DNA of 14,194 nt, taken from positions 1-14,194 of the forward strand of contig JBCBJX010000086.1 of NCBI GenBank assembly GCA_038522735.1. Direction: 5' to 3'. Source of the DNA: JBCBJX01 sp038522735 (GTDB taxonomy: Bacteria > Pseudomonadota > Alphaproteobacteria > Caulobacterales > Parvularculaceae). Below, piece by piece: positions 13,977 through 14,194 of this stretch. The notes beneath the pieces are model-generated. The model ran no database searches. It was not told the origin of the DNA and saw only the letters and a list, made by a program, of their open reading frames with translations. Positions within the stretch are counted from its first letter, which is position 1. Each line of letters opens with the position of its first letter. The position numbers and the translations under genes were made by a program.

Positions 13977-14045
13977 CCTTCGCGACGCCGCCCGACGGCG
14001 GTTCCTCAATACGAAGAGCGGGCGTTGCGAAGGACGGCGTCGCGA
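13977..14045. repeat. REP-like palindromic block between convergent genes
   Basis: One arm, CCTTCGCGACGCC (13977-13989), can pair with GGCGTTGCGAAGG (14021-14033) over 13 positions with one G-U pair. Alternatively TCGCGACGCCG (13980-13990) pairs perfectly over 11 bases with CGGCGTCGCGA (14035-14045). A smaller stem, CGCCG/CGGCG (13986-13990 and 13996-14000), lies inside. The order of the block, CCTTCG...GACGCCG...TTCCTCA, resembles palindromic intergenic repeats common in alphaproteobacteria (from memory). It fills the gap between the acyltransferase and the XRE regulator and could terminate both. Confidence 0.6.
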
Positions 14046-14062
14046 GCAAGACCGCGAACGTC

Positions 14063-14194
14063 TCACTCCACCTCCAGCGAGAACAGCTCCTCCACGGCGC
14101 AATGGAAGACGGCGGCGAGCTTCAATGCGAGAACCGTGGAGGGGACGAACCGTCCGCGCTCCACGGTGTTGATCGTTTTGCGGCTGACGCCGAC
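14063..14194 (-). CDS. Small XRE-family HTH regulator, N-terminus outside the window
   Basis: Only the last 43 residues are visible. They start VGVSRKTINTVERGRFVPS, the recognition helix and following turn of a Cro/C1-type helix-turn-helix, and go on with TVLALKLAAVFHCAVEELFS, ending EVE before TGA. This matches the compact YgzD-type regulators of about 65-75 aa (VSRQTVNxIExGKYxPS, ALKIAxxFxxxVEEIF). Such proteins often control a neighbouring small membrane protein, which would lie upstream beyond the right edge. The start and full length cannot be judged. Confidence 0.85.
   Translation of the reverse strand, partial: VGVSRKTINTVERGRFVPSTVLALKLAAVFHCAVEELFSLEVE

Noticed and set aside
1..14194. 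tRNA, rRNA, CRISPR array, insertion sequence or att site
   Set aside because: No cloverleaf-like sequence, spaced repeats, transposase or integrase motif, or flanking direct repeats were seen; short dispersed repeats could still have been missed by eye.

Overview
The window is GC-rich and densely coding, and reads as chromosome of an alphaproteobacterium from the CtrA/DivK lineage (Caulobacterales, Hyphomonadaceae or Parvularculales-like). The main reasons are a divK-pleD cell-cycle operon, a cysteine-free ribosomal protein L33, a DinB polymerase with an N-terminal zinc ribbon, an IscR-like regulator leading into a cysteine desulfurase, and a DUF482-type acyltransferase. The assignment rests on protein motifs and gene order read by eye; no database search was possible.

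Layout. 1-1351 (minus): an iscR-like Rrf2 regulator translationally coupled to a cysteine desulfurase that leaves the window, probably the head of an Fe-S assembly operon. 1567-2253 (plus): an alpha/beta hydrolase divergent from it. 2339-3499 (minus) and 3713-5284 (plus): two divergent membrane glycosyltransferases, one GT2/dolichol-phosphate-mannose-synthase-like and one GT-C-like; the second is coupled by a GTGA overlap to an MFS transporter (5281-6468). 6561-6728 (plus): rpmG, ending 4 bases from the convergent pleD. 6733-8567 (minus): the divK-pleD operon. 8648-9931 (plus): dinB, divergent from divK across an 80-bp gap that contains a CtrA-like box.

9971-12048 (minus) is the accessory-looking part. 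A PAAR-like (DUF4150) protein carries a C-terminal HNH/endonuclease-VII-type toxin module of the GHH2 kind, and a beta-propeller-like protein follows 20 bp downstream. The region is visibly poorer in G+C than its surroundings. It looks like an orphan type VI secretion effector with a candidate immunity or accessory partner, and it is the most interesting part of the window. The toxin's usual G-H-H motif reads G-E-H here. An 8-bp perfect inverted repeat sits where the -35 region of its promoter would be.

12303-13965 (plus): a RidA-family protein and a DUF482 GNAT-fold acyltransferase, apparently one operon. 13966-14062: an intergenic block of palindromic sequence resembling alphaproteobacterial REP-like elements. 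14063-14194 (minus): the C-terminal end of a small XRE-type regulator entering from the right edge.

No tRNA, rRNA, CRISPR array, insertion sequence or integrase was seen. No stretch of more than 300 bases lacks a gene; the longest gap is 12049-12302.
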